A stretch of 64,000 nucleotides of DNA from Rhodocyclaceae bacterium (lineage in GTDB: Bacteria > Pseudomonadota > Gammaproteobacteria > Burkholderiales > Rhodocyclaceae). The translations under genes were made by a program, and so were the position numbers. The stretch spans positions 558,001-622,000 of the forward strand of contig JADJAS010000007.1 of the NCBI GenBank assembly GCA_016704145.1, written 5' to 3'. Shown here piece after piece: positions 1 to 9,895 of the stretch. Every line of letters starts with the position of its first letter. Positions within the stretch are counted from its first letter, which is position 1. The notes under the pieces are model-generated. The model saw nothing but the letters and a program-made list of their open reading frames with translations. It was not told the DNA's origin and did no database searches.

Positions 1-1172
1 GCGACCAGGATGGCGCCGGCGAGTACGAGGAAGGCGGCCGTATAGCTGCCGGTCCGATCGAACAGGTAGCCGGTCATCGGCATGGTCACCATGACCATGA
101 TGATGGTGACAGGTTGCATGCGTCCCATGATGCGACCGAATACCAGCGGACCATAGATTTTCGCCAGTATCGCCCCCCACGCCGGCAGGAAGGCGCCCGA
201 GGCCAATCCGACTGAAACGGCCGCGAGGACCATCATCCAGTAACCGTGGAACTGCACAAGCAGCAACATCGGCAATCCGGCCATCATCAACGCGGCCAAC
301 AGCGCCCACTTCAGATTGATCCGGTCGGCAAACACGCTGAACAGCAGCTTGCCACTAACCCCTGCCACCGAGATTGCCGACACCAGGAAAGCCGCCTGCT
401 TCGGAGCCACGCCGTGACCCACCGCAAATGGCACGAGATTCGCCAGCACGGCCGTGAAGGCGGCCATGAGCACTCCGACAGCCAGGGATATCCGCCAGAA
501 TGGTCCATCCTTCATCAGGTTCGGCAGCTCAGCGCTCGCCGCCGCACCGTTGGTACCCTGCCCCGGCAAAACCGTGGTTTCACCGTCAGGCCGGAGTCCG
601 ATATCCTCCGGGCGATTGCGCACGATCCAGAGCACCGGCGGCAAGAGCACCAAGAGGACGATGCCGGCCAGCCACAGACTGGCCTGACGCCAGCCATGGG
701 CGTCGATCAGCAACTGGAACAGCAGGGGCACCGCCAATCCGCCGAGAGACGTACCGACCGCGGTAATGCCCAGCGCGCGCCCGCGATGCCGGGAGAACCA
801 GCGCGTCACCAAAGTGTTTGCCCCCAAAGGCCCCAGCAGCGTGCTCGCGACCGACATCACGCCGCCGAACACCAGCACGAACTCCCAGACATTGCGCGAC
901 AGCGAAAGCAGCACCAGCGCTCCGGCGAGGCAGAGCCCGCCAACCGAGAACAGCATGCGCGCGGAGCGCTTGTCCATCAATGATCCGGCCGTGGGAGAAA
1001 TCAGGACAGCCGCCAGCGCACCCGCTGTCATGCCCCACATCATCTCCATCCGGCTGGCGCCGAATTCGTTGCCCATGGGCAACACCAGCAGGCCATAGGA
1101 ATAGCTGGCAATCCCGTTACTGAGCCCGAGCGCCAGCATCGCCACGGCAACAATGCGCCAACCGTAATACAT
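1..1172 (-). CDS. MFS transporter, 3' end outside the window
   Basis: The reading frame is open from ATG at 1172 to the window edge, about 390 residues, so the C-terminus is missing. It opens MYYGWRIVAVAML and shows the alternating hydrophobic helices of a 12-helix major facilitator. GSLMDKRSARMLF after the second helix is a recognisable MFS motif A (loop 2-3). The YYGW start is common in the OxlT-like/monocarboxylate branch (MFS_1), so an organic anion substrate is possible, but nothing here fixes the substrate. It would be an inner-membrane secondary transporter. A purine-rich ribosome site (cctggaggtttgacgc) precedes the start. Confidence 0.85.
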   Translation of the reverse strand, partial: MYYGWRIVAVAMLALGLSNGIASYSYGLLVLPMGNEFGASRMEMMWGMTAGALAAVLISPTAGSLMDKRSARMLFSVGGLCLAGALVLLSLSRNVWEFVLVFGGVMSVASTLLGPLGANTLVTRWFSRHRGRALGITAVGTSLGGLAVPLLFQLLIDAHGWRQASLWLAGIVLLVLLPPVLWIVRNRPEDIGLRPDGETTVLPGQGTNGAAASAELPNLMKDGPFWRISLAVGVLMAAFTAVLANLVPFAVGHGVAPKQAAFLVSAISVAGVSGKLLFSVFADRINLKWALLAALMMAGLPMLLLVQFHGYWMMVLAAVSVGLASGAFLPAWGAILAKIYGPLVFGRIMGRMQPVTIIMVMVTMPMTGYLFDRTGSYTAAFLVLAGAILV

Positions 1173-1241
1173 GCGTCAAACCTCCAGGGAAAGAATATTG
1201 GTTCCGGTTGGCGCCGCGCGATCCCCGCGACGGATTAAACA

Positions 1242-1265
1242 AGAGTCAGCCGCGGCGGCACGCCG
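1242..1265 (+). repeat. Interspersed 24-bp repeat, degenerate copy
   Basis: Non-coding copy between the MFS gene and zapD. It has AGAGTCAGC instead of the AAAGTCAGC core, then CGCGGCGGC and ACGCCG, so only the second base of the core departs from the family. Confidence 0.5.
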
Positions 1266-1310
1266 GACGCCGCAACCCAGGCCGCACACCGGCCACGCGG
1301 CCGGTCGGAG

Positions 1311-2066
1311 CTACAGATTACAGAAAGTCAATTCAAACGGAATATCGGTGTCAGACTGCTTCGGACGCAGGTCGGTGTCCGGCATGGTGAAACGGATGTT
1401 AAGGGCATACTTGTTGGCGCTGATCTCGGGAACCGCCGATTCCGCGCGCCGCAGGCGCAGTCGCACCAGTTGCGCGGTCCGTCCGGCAAGCATCAGCTGG
1501 TAGCTGCCGCGGACGGCGACCTGCGGCTCCGGCCGGCCGGAAGCCCTCAGCAGGCGCAGGACGATGCCGATGCCCTGGCGAATCGGCAACATCGGCGCCA
1601 GCCAGCCCTGGAGGTCGCGCTGCCTGAACGCGGAGTCGCGGTTCAGCCAATGATGATAGCTGGGCAGGTCGAATTCGCAGACGCCACCCGGAATGGCCGC
1701 GCGATTCCTGATGCTCATCAGCCACTCGTTGTCGCGCAGGTATTGGCCGATCTTGCCCTGCATGGCCAGCAGCGCCGCCGAGGCCTGTTCGATTTCATAA
1801 AGCGCGCCGTTCAGCGCCTCTTCGGAAATGTCGGGATTGTTTCTGAAAGAAAGCAGGATCTGCCGTTGCCGCTCGAGTTCCTGAACAAGATCGAACTTGA
1901 GGTCGGCGCGCCCGGCCACTTCAAGAATTTCGAACAGGGTTACCAGCGCCACGTGATGCTCGGCCGGGCCTTCGGCCGCAACAAAATGAGCCACTCTCTC
2001 GAAAACATCGTCGAGGCGCAGCAAAGTTCGAATGCGCTCGTTGAGAGGGTATTCGTAGGTGATCAC
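1311..2066 (-). CDS. zapD: Cell division protein ZapD
   Basis: ZapD (DUF1342/YacF family) bundles FtsZ filaments at the cytoplasmic division ring. The protein carries the family's opening YEYPLNERIRTLLRL and a helical N-terminal half, then the C-terminal beta domain with the typical EFDLPSYHHWL stretch. The frame is open up to a TTG at 2114, but the family begins right at ITYEYP. The GTG at 2066 (251 aa) is therefore preferred; the longer form would have 267 aa. It lies just downstream of coaE in the same direction, a common betaproteobacterial order. A TAG stop ends it. Confidence 0.93.
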   Translation of the reverse strand: MITYEYPLNERIRTLLRLDDVFERVAHFVAAEGPAEHHVALVTLFEILEVAGRADLKFDLVQELERQRQILLSFRNNPDISEEALNGALYEIEQASAALLAMQGKIGQYLRDNEWLMSIRNRAAIPGGVCEFDLPSYHHWLNRDSAFRQRDLQGWLAPMLPIRQGIGIVLRLLRASGRPEPQVAVRGSYQLMLAGRTAQLVRLRLRRAESAVPEISANKYALNIRFTMPDTDLRPKQSDTDIPFELTFCNL

Positions 2067-2117
2067 GGGCCGCCCGCTGGCAAATTCCGCTAATTCTGAC
2101 CGAATCGACGGCAAATC

Positions 2118-2753
2118 TCAACGTGCTGGCGCGTTTTCTCCGCCATTGGCCGCCTGACGGCAGTAGATGGCGTGCAGGGCATTCACTTGCGCCGTCAGGT
2201 TTTCGAGCGAGCCGCTGTTGTCGATCACGTCGTCGGCCGCCGCCAGGCGAGTTTCCCGGCTGGCCTGCGTGGCCATGATGCGCTCGATCTCGGCTCGCGC
2301 CAGGCCGCTACGCGCCATGACGCGCGCGATGCGCAGTTCGTCATCGCAATCGACCACGGTCACCCGCTGGACGCGCTGGCGATAGTTGCCCGATTCGACC
2401 AGCAGCGGTACTTCCATCACCACATAGGGCGCGCCGGCCGCCAACGCCTCGCGGCAACGCCGTTGTGTCTCGGCACCGATCATGGGGTGCAGAATGGCTT
2501 CCAGGCGCTTGCGCGCGCCAGGATCGCCGAATGCCAGCACGCGCATCGCCGCGCGGTCGAGGCGGCCGTCGGCCGCGACGACGCGACGGCCGAAGGCCGC
2601 CTCGATGGCGGGCATGGCCGCCCCGCCGGGGCCGGTCAGTTCGTGGGCGACAGCGTCGGCATCCACCACCACCGCGCCCAGCCGGGCGAAGGCGTCGGCG
2701 GCGGCGCTCTTGCCGCTGCCGATGCCGCCGGTCAGGCCGACGACGAAGCCCAT
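2118..2753 (-). CDS. coaE: Dephospho-CoA kinase
   Basis: CoaE phosphorylates the ribose 3'-OH of dephospho-CoA, the last step of coenzyme A synthesis, in the cytoplasm. The 211-residue protein starts MGFVVGLTGGIGSGKS, with the P-loop GGIGSGKS at residues 9-16. It continues with the family's VVDADAVAHELT and the LxHP element (ILHPMIG). Its ATG overlaps the stop of the upstream SPOR-like gene (TGATG), so the two are probably translationally coupled. An alternative ATG lies 15 bases upstream (MRKSVMGF...). coaX and coaD, two other CoA genes, are elsewhere in the window. Confidence 0.96.
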   Translation of the reverse strand: MGFVVGLTGGIGSGKSAAADAFARLGAVVVDADAVAHELTGPGGAAMPAIEAAFGRRVVAADGRLDRAAMRVLAFGDPGARKRLEAILHPMIGAETQRRCREALAAGAPYVVMEVPLLVESGNYRQRVQRVTVVDCDDELRIARVMARSGLARAEIERIMATQASRETRLAAADDVIDNSGSLENLTAQVNALHAIYCRQAANGGENAPAR

Positions 2754-3397
2754 CACGGACTTTCGCATTCGCCAGCATCCACCGTCAGCCCACTCAATGC
2801 CTGATCGATGGCTTCGGCCGGCCCGCGAATCTCGAGGATGGTCTTGTCCGTCTTGCGCGGCATGCTGTCGATCTTGGCCGACTTGATGCCTTTCTTGCTC
2901 AGACGCTGAAGCAAATCGTTCGCCGCGTCTTCCTTGTGGTACAGGCCCAACGAGACGGCACCGCGATTCGGCCCGTCGTCGCTCACCACGAAGAAGTCGC
3001 TGATGCCCGCCTGGCGCAATTCCGCAGCTGTCTTGTCCGTCGGCCTGGCGGCCGCGGCCGGAATGAAAACCCAGTAACTTCGCCCCTCCACCGGCATCGA
3101 CTTCACTTCGCCAGCATCCGCCAGCTTCGCCGCCAGCCGCTCCGCATCGACCGCCACTAGCGGCCCCAGACGACGGCAAACCATCGCCGGCGAAACCGGC
3201 GGAGCCAACACGACCGGCTCGGGGCGCGCTTTGGGCGCCGCCTTCGGTTCGACGATGACGCTCAGCTTTTCCGGGTTCAACTGGCTGCGCAGCCGCTCAG
3301 GCTCCCGTCCTTCGTCGGCGCCACCCAGATAGCCCGCGGCCCAGACGAAAAAGACCAGGTTGAGGAATGCCAGCAGCAGGAACGCCAGGCGAGCCAC
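2753..3397 (-). CDS. SPOR-like membrane-anchored protein
   Basis: 214 residues. One N-terminal membrane segment (LAFLLLAFLNLVFFVWAAGYL, about residues 3-23) is followed by a proline-rich linker. The C-terminal region of about 75 residues (YWVFIPAAAARPTD through SKKGIKS and SDDGPNRGAVSLGLY) has the pattern of a SPOR domain, which binds denuded septal peptidoglycan. It would sit in the inner membrane with the domain in the periplasm. In many related genomes a small gene of this kind follows birA-coaX directly; here about 5.8 kb of other genes separates it from coaX. It overlaps coaE by one base. Confidence 0.7.
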   Translation of the reverse strand: MARLAFLLLAFLNLVFFVWAAGYLGGADEGREPERLRSQLNPEKLSVIVEPKAAPKARPEPVVLAPPVSPAMVCRRLGPLVAVDAERLAAKLADAGEVKSMPVEGRSYWVFIPAAAARPTDKTAAELRQAGISDFFVVSDDGPNRGAVSLGLYHKEDAANDLLQRLSKKGIKSAKIDSMPRKTDKTILEIRGPAEAIDQALSGLTVDAGECESP

Positions 3398-3412
3398 GGC
3401 CCAGGATGCCGG

Positions 3413-4780
3413 TCAACCCACCTTCGGCAAGTGCTGGAGCGAAATTTCCACCGCCTCGCGTGGATAGTCGTAGTCGTCGAGCGCGCCCGAGAAATAGCGG
3501 TCGTAGGAGGCCATGTCGAAATGTCCGTGGCCGGTGAGATTGAACAGCAAGGTCTTCTTCTCGCCGGTCTGTTTGCAGCGCATCGCCTCGTCGATGCAGG
3601 CGCGGATGCCGTGGCAGGATTCGGGCGCCGGAATGATGCCCTCGGCGCGGGCGAACTGCACGCCGGCCTCGAACGTGGCCAGTTGCGGCACGGCCACCGC
3701 CTCGATCAATTTCTCGTGGTAGAGCTGCGACACCAGCGGCGAATCGCCGTGGTAACGCAAGCCGCCGGCGTGGATGCCGGGCGGCATGAAGTCGTGGCCC
3801 AGGGTGTACATCTTCATCAGCGGCGTGTAGCCGGTGGCGTCGCCGAAGTCGTAGGCATAGACGCCGCGGGTCAAGGTCGGACACGACGTCGGCTCGACGG
3901 CCACCAGGCGCAGGTTCTTCGCCTTCGGATCGCCGGCCGCCTTGTCGGCCAGGAACGGGAAGACGATACCGCCAAAGTTGGAACCGCCGCCGCAGGGCGC
4001 GAAGATCATGTCGGGGTATTCACCGATCTTCGCCAGCTGCTTCTTCGCTTCCAGGCCGATGACGGTCTGGTGCAGCAGCACGTGGTTGAGCACGGAGCCG
4101 AGCGCATAGTTGGTGTCGGCACGGCCCGCGGCCTCCTCGACCGCCTCGGAAATCGCGATGCCCAGCGAGCCCTGGTTGTTCGGATCGCGGGCCAGGATGT
4201 CGCGGCCGGCCTGCGTCATGTCGCTGGGGCTGGCGAACACCTCGGCGCCCCATGCCTGCATCATCGAGCGCCGGAACGGCTTCTGGTCGTAGCTGACCTT
4301 GACCATGAAGACGCGCACGGCGACGCCGAACATCTGGCCGGCGAAAGCCAGCGAACTGCCCCACTGGCCGGCGCCGGTTTCGGTGGCCAGGCGGCTGATG
4401 CCGGCCTGCTTGTTGAAGTAGGCCTGCGGCACGGCGGTGTTCGGCTTGTGCGAGCCGGCCGGCGAAAACGCCTCGTTCTTGTAGTAGATCTTCGCCGGGG
4501 TGCCGAGCATCTGCTCGAGCCGGTGCGCGCGGTAGAGCGGCGACGGCCGCCACAGCCGATAGGCCTCGCGCACCGCATCGGGAATGGCGATCCAGCGCTC
4601 CGCCGACATCTCCTGCTCGAGCAGGTTGCCGGGGAAGATCGCCAGCATTTTCTCGGGCGGCACCGGCTGGCCGTCCGGTCCCAACGACGGCGCGGGCGGA
4701 TTGGGCATGTCGGCAACGACGTTGTACCAATGGGTGGGAATCTCGTGCTCTTCGAGCAGGATCTTGGTTGGTTCGGACAT
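3413..4780 (-). CDS. TrpB2-type tryptophan synthase beta-like PLP enzyme
   Basis: 455 residues of the TrpB-like, fold-type II PLP family (TrpB2). The PLP lysine is in AFSPAGSHKPNTA near residue 110. The phosphate-binding glycine loop is PCGGGSNFGG near residue 270, and GHGHFD lies near the end. TrpB2 proteins carry the extended N-terminus seen here (EEHEIPTHWYNVVADMPNPP) and usually act without a TrpA partner, making tryptophan from indole and serine or acting on related substrates. No trpA neighbours it. The SPOR-like gene follows 15 bases downstream. Family assignment is firm; the physiological substrate is not. Confidence 0.93.
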   Translation of the reverse strand: MSEPTKILLEEHEIPTHWYNVVADMPNPPAPSLGPDGQPVPPEKMLAIFPGNLLEQEMSAERWIAIPDAVREAYRLWRPSPLYRAHRLEQMLGTPAKIYYKNEAFSPAGSHKPNTAVPQAYFNKQAGISRLATETGAGQWGSSLAFAGQMFGVAVRVFMVKVSYDQKPFRRSMMQAWGAEVFASPSDMTQAGRDILARDPNNQGSLGIAISEAVEEAAGRADTNYALGSVLNHVLLHQTVIGLEAKKQLAKIGEYPDMIFAPCGGGSNFGGIVFPFLADKAAGDPKAKNLRLVAVEPTSCPTLTRGVYAYDFGDATGYTPLMKMYTLGHDFMPPGIHAGGLRYHGDSPLVSQLYHEKLIEAVAVPQLATFEAGVQFARAEGIIPAPESCHGIRACIDEAMRCKQTGEKKTLLFNLTGHGHFDMASYDRYFSGALDDYDYPREAVEISLQHLPKVG

Positions 4781-4860
4781 CTTCTTGCTTTCCCTGGAAA
4801 CGATAAATCGATAAAGCCGCCTAAATTACCGGTTTCCGGCGGACGGTCAAGTGATTCAGG

Positions 4861-6282
4861 TCAACGCACCCGGACGGCGTATTCCAGCACGGCCTTGCCG
4901 CCGGCCGGCACCCGCAATGGCCAGACGGCGGCATGCGCCTCGCCCTTTTCGTGCAGTTGGCTGGCGCTGACGATTTCCCAGTCGCCCGGCATCGGTTCGA
5001 CGATCTTCACCGTCACCGGCTGTTCCTTGGCGTTGTTCAGTTCGAGGCGCCAGGCGGTTTCGTAAACCGGGTTCGGCCGGCCGGCCAGCAGTTTGTAGCC
5101 AGTCTGCTTGCGCGTTGCCGTGACGTCGAAGGCGTTGCCCATTTTCAACCGGACCCTGTCGTTCTTCGGCGTGTGGTCGATGGCATCCTCGCCGATGAAG
5201 ATGGCGTTGCCCTTCGAATCCTTCTTGTACACGCGCACCACGCCCTTGGGCAACGGCTTGCCGAGATCGCCGCCGGCATTGTCGAACTCCAGGAACACGG
5301 CGATCTTCTGCTTGCGGCCGAGGTCCGAAGCCTGGCTCTGGTAGTACCAGGCTTCGCCGGCCAGCAGATACTCCTTCCTCACCGCCACGCCGGCGGCGGC
5401 CAGCAGCGCCACCTGCTTGGTCTGGTTGTCGCGGATCGAGGTCGGCTGGCCAAGCGAATAGAGGTGATAGTCGAACACCTCCTCGCGCGCCATTTCCCGC
5501 GACGCCGGCGCCGCCATCGCCACCATGGCGCCCTTGGGAGCGAAGTCCTGGCGCACGCGATTGACATCGCCCGCCACCAGTTGCAGTTTGGCGTTCTCGT
5601 AGCCGGTGCCGCTCCGGTTGGTCAGCGTCACCCAGCCGGCCAGATCGAGCTTCGTTTCATCGCCAGAGAGTTCCGCGACGTAGTCCGCCTGCCACGACAA
5701 GCCGCCGGAAAGGTAGGACAGCTCGGCCGCCTGCTTACCGGCGGCCGGACTGTCCAGCTTCACGATCAGCGTCGGCCGGTCGCGCAGATTGGCGGGAACA
5801 TCGTCGAAAGTCAGCCGTCCCGGCACGCCGGTTTCGATGCGGTCGGCGAACTTCAGCACCGTGCCGCCGTTGGTGGCCAGCACCCGCGCGCTCTCGCGCG
5901 TTTCGGTGCCGGTGGCCGGGTTGGTGCGGATCACGCCCACGGTCTGGCCGACGTACTTGTCGAGCAGCTTCTGCGGCGTCAAGAGGTCGAAGTCGAAGTT
6001 CTGCTCGATCAGCCGCAGCGGCGGCCCCGACACCGCGCGCAAGCTGGCCGTTTCCGGGCGCATCTTCGCCGAGACGTCGCGCAGCGCGATGTCGTTGATG
6101 CCGCGATCGAGTTCGAGCCGCCGCGTCTCCTTGATCAGCGCCAGCGAATCGTTGTAGATGGCCACGGCCACCTCGTCGCGATCCTCGGCGCGATTGATCC
6201 GCTCGCCCGCCTGCGCCACCATTGCCACGGAAGTCAGCCATGGCAACACGCCGAATACCGATGCCCAAGCCATTGCACGCAT
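4861..6282 (-). CDS. DUF4139 domain protein, exported
   Basis: 473 residues from ATG at 6282 (MRAMAWASVFGVLPWLTSVAMVAQA), whose hydrophobic start looks like a cleavable signal peptide ending near AQA. The body matches the DUF4139 layout: VAIYNDSLALIKETR near the N-terminus, then LSYLSGGLSWQADYV and a C-terminal beta region ending VLEYAVRVR. These proteins are periplasmic or envelope-associated and of unknown function. It is transcribed divergently from the unknown gene at 6320, with only about 37 bases between starts. A longer frame reaches 6321, but the signal peptide argues for 6282. It contains one copy of the interspersed 24-bp repeat. Confidence 0.82.
   Translation of the reverse strand: MRAMAWASVFGVLPWLTSVAMVAQAGERINRAEDRDEVAVAIYNDSLALIKETRRLELDRGINDIALRDVSAKMRPETASLRAVSGPPLRLIEQNFDFDLLTPQKLLDKYVGQTVGVIRTNPATGTETRESARVLATNGGTVLKFADRIETGVPGRLTFDDVPANLRDRPTLIVKLDSPAAGKQAAELSYLSGGLSWQADYVAELSGDETKLDLAGWVTLTNRSGTGYENAKLQLVAGDVNRVRQDFAPKGAMVAMAAPASREMAREEVFDYHLYSLGQPTSIRDNQTKQVALLAAAGVAVRKEYLLAGEAWYYQSQASDLGRKQKIAVFLEFDNAGGDLGKPLPKGVVRVYKKDSKGNAIFIGEDAIDHTPKNDRVRLKMGNAFDVTATRKQTGYKLLAGRPNPVYETAWRLELNNAKEQPVTVKIVEPMPGDWEIVSASQLHEKGEAHAAVWPLRVPAGGKAVLEYAVRVR
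5807..5830 (+). repeat. Interspersed 24-bp repeat, exact core
   Basis: AAAGTCAGC, then CGTCCCGGC, then ACGCCG. It lies inside the DUF4139 gene, whose strand reads it as R-L-T-F. Confidence 0.7.
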
Positions 6283-6319
6283 AATGTCGTCCGCCTTTCC
6301 CAGAGGTTGAACCAAGCCC

Positions 6320-7483
6320 ATGCCGACCGGACCCCGCCAGATCGTAACGCCCTACCGCCCGATCCCGCTGACCGTGCCCGAGGGCATGAAGCCGAACGAG
6401 TTCTTCAACAGCGCCGAGAACCTCGCCGACCTGGCGCACAACAACGGTCTCCTGCGCAATCCGGAAGGCCTGCTGCTCTATCGCAAGGCGCTCGGCCACA
6501 GCAACGTCTTCGACACCTCGATCATCTACGACACGTCGCGCAGCATCCTCGATCCGCTTGGCCGGCCGGTGCGCCGCACGCAAGTACCCGACGCGGTCAA
6601 ACACGCCTGGAACCGCATGAACGGCATCATCGTCGAATTCATGCTGGAACGCTATCCAGACCCGGATGCGCACCTCGCGCTGGCCGGCGAGGCCAGCCTC
6701 GACGCCACCTGGCCGCTGACATCGCCCGGCGTACCGAGCATCCGCATGCTGCACAACCACTTCATGGTCTTCGACAAGGCGCAACTGGCGTCGGCGCCGC
6801 TGGCCGACCCCGACAACCCCAACCTCACCGACGGCGGCCAGCACTCGCTGTTCCAGGCGCACATGCGCAAGGCCTATCGCGCCTTCTTCGATCGCCTCGA
6901 CCTGGCAATCCTGCGCCCCTGCGGCGACGAATCGCGCCGGCTGGCGCTCACCGGCTTTCCCCAGGGCCTGCCGAGCTGGGAAGTGGCGGGCGGCGCCGCC
7001 GCGCTGCGCGATGTGCGCTTCTGGAGGGAGTACGACGTCATCCTCGAGGGCTTCCTCGATTTCTATCGCAGCTTCTTTGGCCAGGTATCGACGCGCAACG
7101 CGCCCATGCTGCCCGACCTGCACTTTCCGCAACTCGTGGCGGAGGAACTGCTGTTCGACCGGGATTTCCTCGCGACGGCGAAGATGGTGCGCGACCGCTG
7201 CATCGGCGACGCCAGGTACGCCAACGCCATCCGCTGGCAGCCGGCGTTCAAGCAGATCATCTACCGCGACGACCAGGGCGACTTGATCGTCACCATCAGC
7301 CAGAACTCGATCGGCAACGCCATCACCGAACTGCTGGGCGTCGTGGTCAAGCGCGAGCCGGATGCCGACGCCTACGCCAGGGCCGAACCGGCGCTGATCG
7401 AACAATTGCTGGAAGTGCGGCGGCGCCTCGTCGCGGCCGACTGTGGCACCGGCATCGCCACCGCGCACTGGGCGGCCGGCTGA
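6320..7483 (+). CDS. Unknown protein, 387 residues
   Basis: I do not recognise the family. It is a soluble, cytoplasmic-looking protein with no signal peptide or membrane segment. Visible landmarks are PSIRMLHNHFMVFD (residues about 151-164), a His-rich segment, and SFFGQVSTRNAPMLPDL near 250. Codon use and GC match the backbone, and protein-like conservation of the third codon position is evident. It is divergent from the DUF4139 gene and convergent with the XRE gene at 7556, so it is probably a single-gene unit. A uridylyltransferase-like HxH pattern was considered but is not supported. Confidence 0.75.
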   Translation: MPTGPRQIVTPYRPIPLTVPEGMKPNEFFNSAENLADLAHNNGLLRNPEGLLLYRKALGHSNVFDTSIIYDTSRSILDPLGRPVRRTQVPDAVKHAWNRMNGIIVEFMLERYPDPDAHLALAGEASLDATWPLTSPGVPSIRMLHNHFMVFDKAQLASAPLADPDNPNLTDGGQHSLFQAHMRKAYRAFFDRLDLAILRPCGDESRRLALTGFPQGLPSWEVAGGAAALRDVRFWREYDVILEGFLDFYRSFFGQVSTRNAPMLPDLHFPQLVAEELLFDRDFLATAKMVRDRCIGDARYANAIRWQPAFKQIIYRDDQGDLIVTISQNSIGNAITELLGVVVKREPDADAYARAEPALIEQLLEVRRRLVAADCGTGIATAHWAAG

Positions 7484-7555
7484 GCGAAGCGCGGCGGCGC
7501 CTTGGGTAGTCTTGTCCCCACCGCCACTGGCGGAATTAAAACCTCGAACGACATG

Positions 7556-7816
7556 TCATGCCGCGCGCTCAAGTGGAACTTCCCAGCCCGGGAACACGAG
7601 CACGGCGGGATGGCAATTAAGGGCGCGGGCTAGAACCTTGGCGCGCTCGACACCTAAATTCACGCGACCGTTCTCAATGGCGGAAATGGTGGCTTGAGGG
7701 ATGCCCGTGAGTTCGGACAGTTGGCTTTGGCTCAACTCCTGGAGTTCGCGCAGGATGCGGACGGACTCACCCACCGAGACCTCGACTCTCTTTTTCGCGG
7801 GACGAAACTCTTTCAT
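7556..7816 (-). CDS. XRE/HipB-like DNA-binding protein (possible orphan antitoxin)
   Basis: 86 residues with one helix-turn-helix of the Cro/CI type: ILRELQELSQSQLSELTGIPQATISAIENGR (residues about 21-51). Such short proteins are usually antitoxins of HigBA/HipBA-like pairs or autoregulators. A good AGGAGG ribosome site lies 8 bases before the ATG at 7816. No toxin frame is visible on either side: the upstream gap to 7963 is non-coding and the next gene is an AAA ATPase. A perfect 12-bp palindrome (7865-7876) upstream may be its operator. Confidence 0.78.
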   Translation of the reverse strand: MKEFRPAKKRVEVSVGESVRILRELQELSQSQLSELTGIPQATISAIENGRVNLGVERAKVLARALNCHPAVLVFPGWEVPLERAA

Positions 7817-7864
7817 TTCATGGCCTCCTGTGATCGTGGGCGCGCTACAAATCGGCGAACGAGG

Positions 7865-7876
7865 GCGCATATGCGC
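7865..7876. promoter_or_regulatory. Perfect palindrome, possible XRE operator
   Basis: GCGCATATGCGC, 12 bp and self-complementary, lies 49 bases upstream of the XRE start at 7816. Autoregulation is inferred from position only. Confidence 0.35.
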
Positions 7877-7906
7877 AAAGAATACCCGAGACCGGCCGAA
7901 TCCGCT

Positions 7907-7930
7907 CGGCGCATCACCACGGCTGACTTT
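7907..7930 (-). repeat. Interspersed 24-bp repeat, exact core
   Basis: Reads AAAGTCAGC, CGTGGTGAT, GCGCCG on the minus strand. It is intergenic, between the BCS1-like ATPase gene and the XRE gene. Confidence 0.7.
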
Positions 7931-7962
7931 CGGGAAAGGCCAGCGCGCAGCAGGCGGGCTTG

Positions 7963-9184
<1,222 letters not shown>

Positions 9185-9198
<14 letters not shown>

Positions 9199-9895
9199 TG
9201 GCTTCCGCGAGGGCGGCCAGCCCTTCCAGCACGAGGTTGTCCACCCTCCGGCACGGGAAAGTCAGCGATGGCGACACGCCGGCAAGCGCATCGGCGGCGC
9301 CCCCCGAGAGCAGGCAGAACGGATCGGCGGCGGTATCGAGTTGCCGGAACATGCGCTCGATGGCGCCCACCGTGGCTTGCAGGGCGCCGCTGGCGATGGC
9401 ATCGAAAGTGTTCCTCGGCAGCGCGGCGAAGTCGCCGGCCGCCGTCGGCAGGTTGGCCGTGCCGCCGGCCAGCGCCTCGCGCATCAGCGCCAGGCCCGGC
9501 AGGATCAGCCCGCCGCGAAATCGGCCATCGGCGGTCAACACGTCGATGGTGGTGGCCGTGCCGCTCATGACGACCACGCAATCGCCGCGATGCAGGGCGC
9601 GGGCGCCAATCAGCGCCGCCCAGCGATCGGCGCCGAGCTGCGCGGGATGATCGTAGCCGTTCGTCACGCCGCCCTGCGCCGCACATGGCAGCAGCCATTC
9701 GACCGGCAGGCCACGGCCGGCCGCGAAAGTCCCGATCGACTGCCGTGAAGGGTCGCCGGCGACGTTGCAGGCAAGGATGCGCGCCGGTCGCGCCTCGACG
9801 GCATCGAGATGCATGCCCCGCGCCAGCCAAACGCCGCCATCGCGCACGCCCCATTTGAGCCGGCTGTTGCCGGCGTCGATGCACAGCACGCTCAT
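9185..9895 (-). CDS. coaX: Type III pantothenate kinase
   Basis: CoaX phosphorylates pantothenate, the first step of CoA synthesis. The 236-residue protein begins MSVLCIDAGNSRLKWG (ASKHA phosphate-1 motif DAGNSRLKW). GADRWAALIGA near residue 92 and VVMSGTATTIDVL near 110 are the other signature segments, and GGLILPGL follows. Its ATG overlaps the birA stop (ATGA), so translation is coupled. The region near its C-terminus is encoded by a copy of the interspersed repeat (S-L-T-F). The type III form is usual in Betaproteobacteria. Confidence 0.95.
9258..9281 (+). repeat. Interspersed 24-bp repeat, exact core, within coaX
   Basis: AAAGTCAGC, GATGGCGAC, ACGCCG. With flanks, 27 bp are identical to the copy in ntrC (11690-11713) although the two genes are unrelated and the repeat lies in opposite strand orientation and another frame. 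Confidence 0.8.

Noticed and set aside
4933..7509. Very long plus-strand open frame (858 codons) opposite the DUF4139 gene
   Set aside because: High-GC antisense shadow: the residues are rich in Arg, His, Gln and Gly with no domain, and real genes with recognisable families occupy the other frames.
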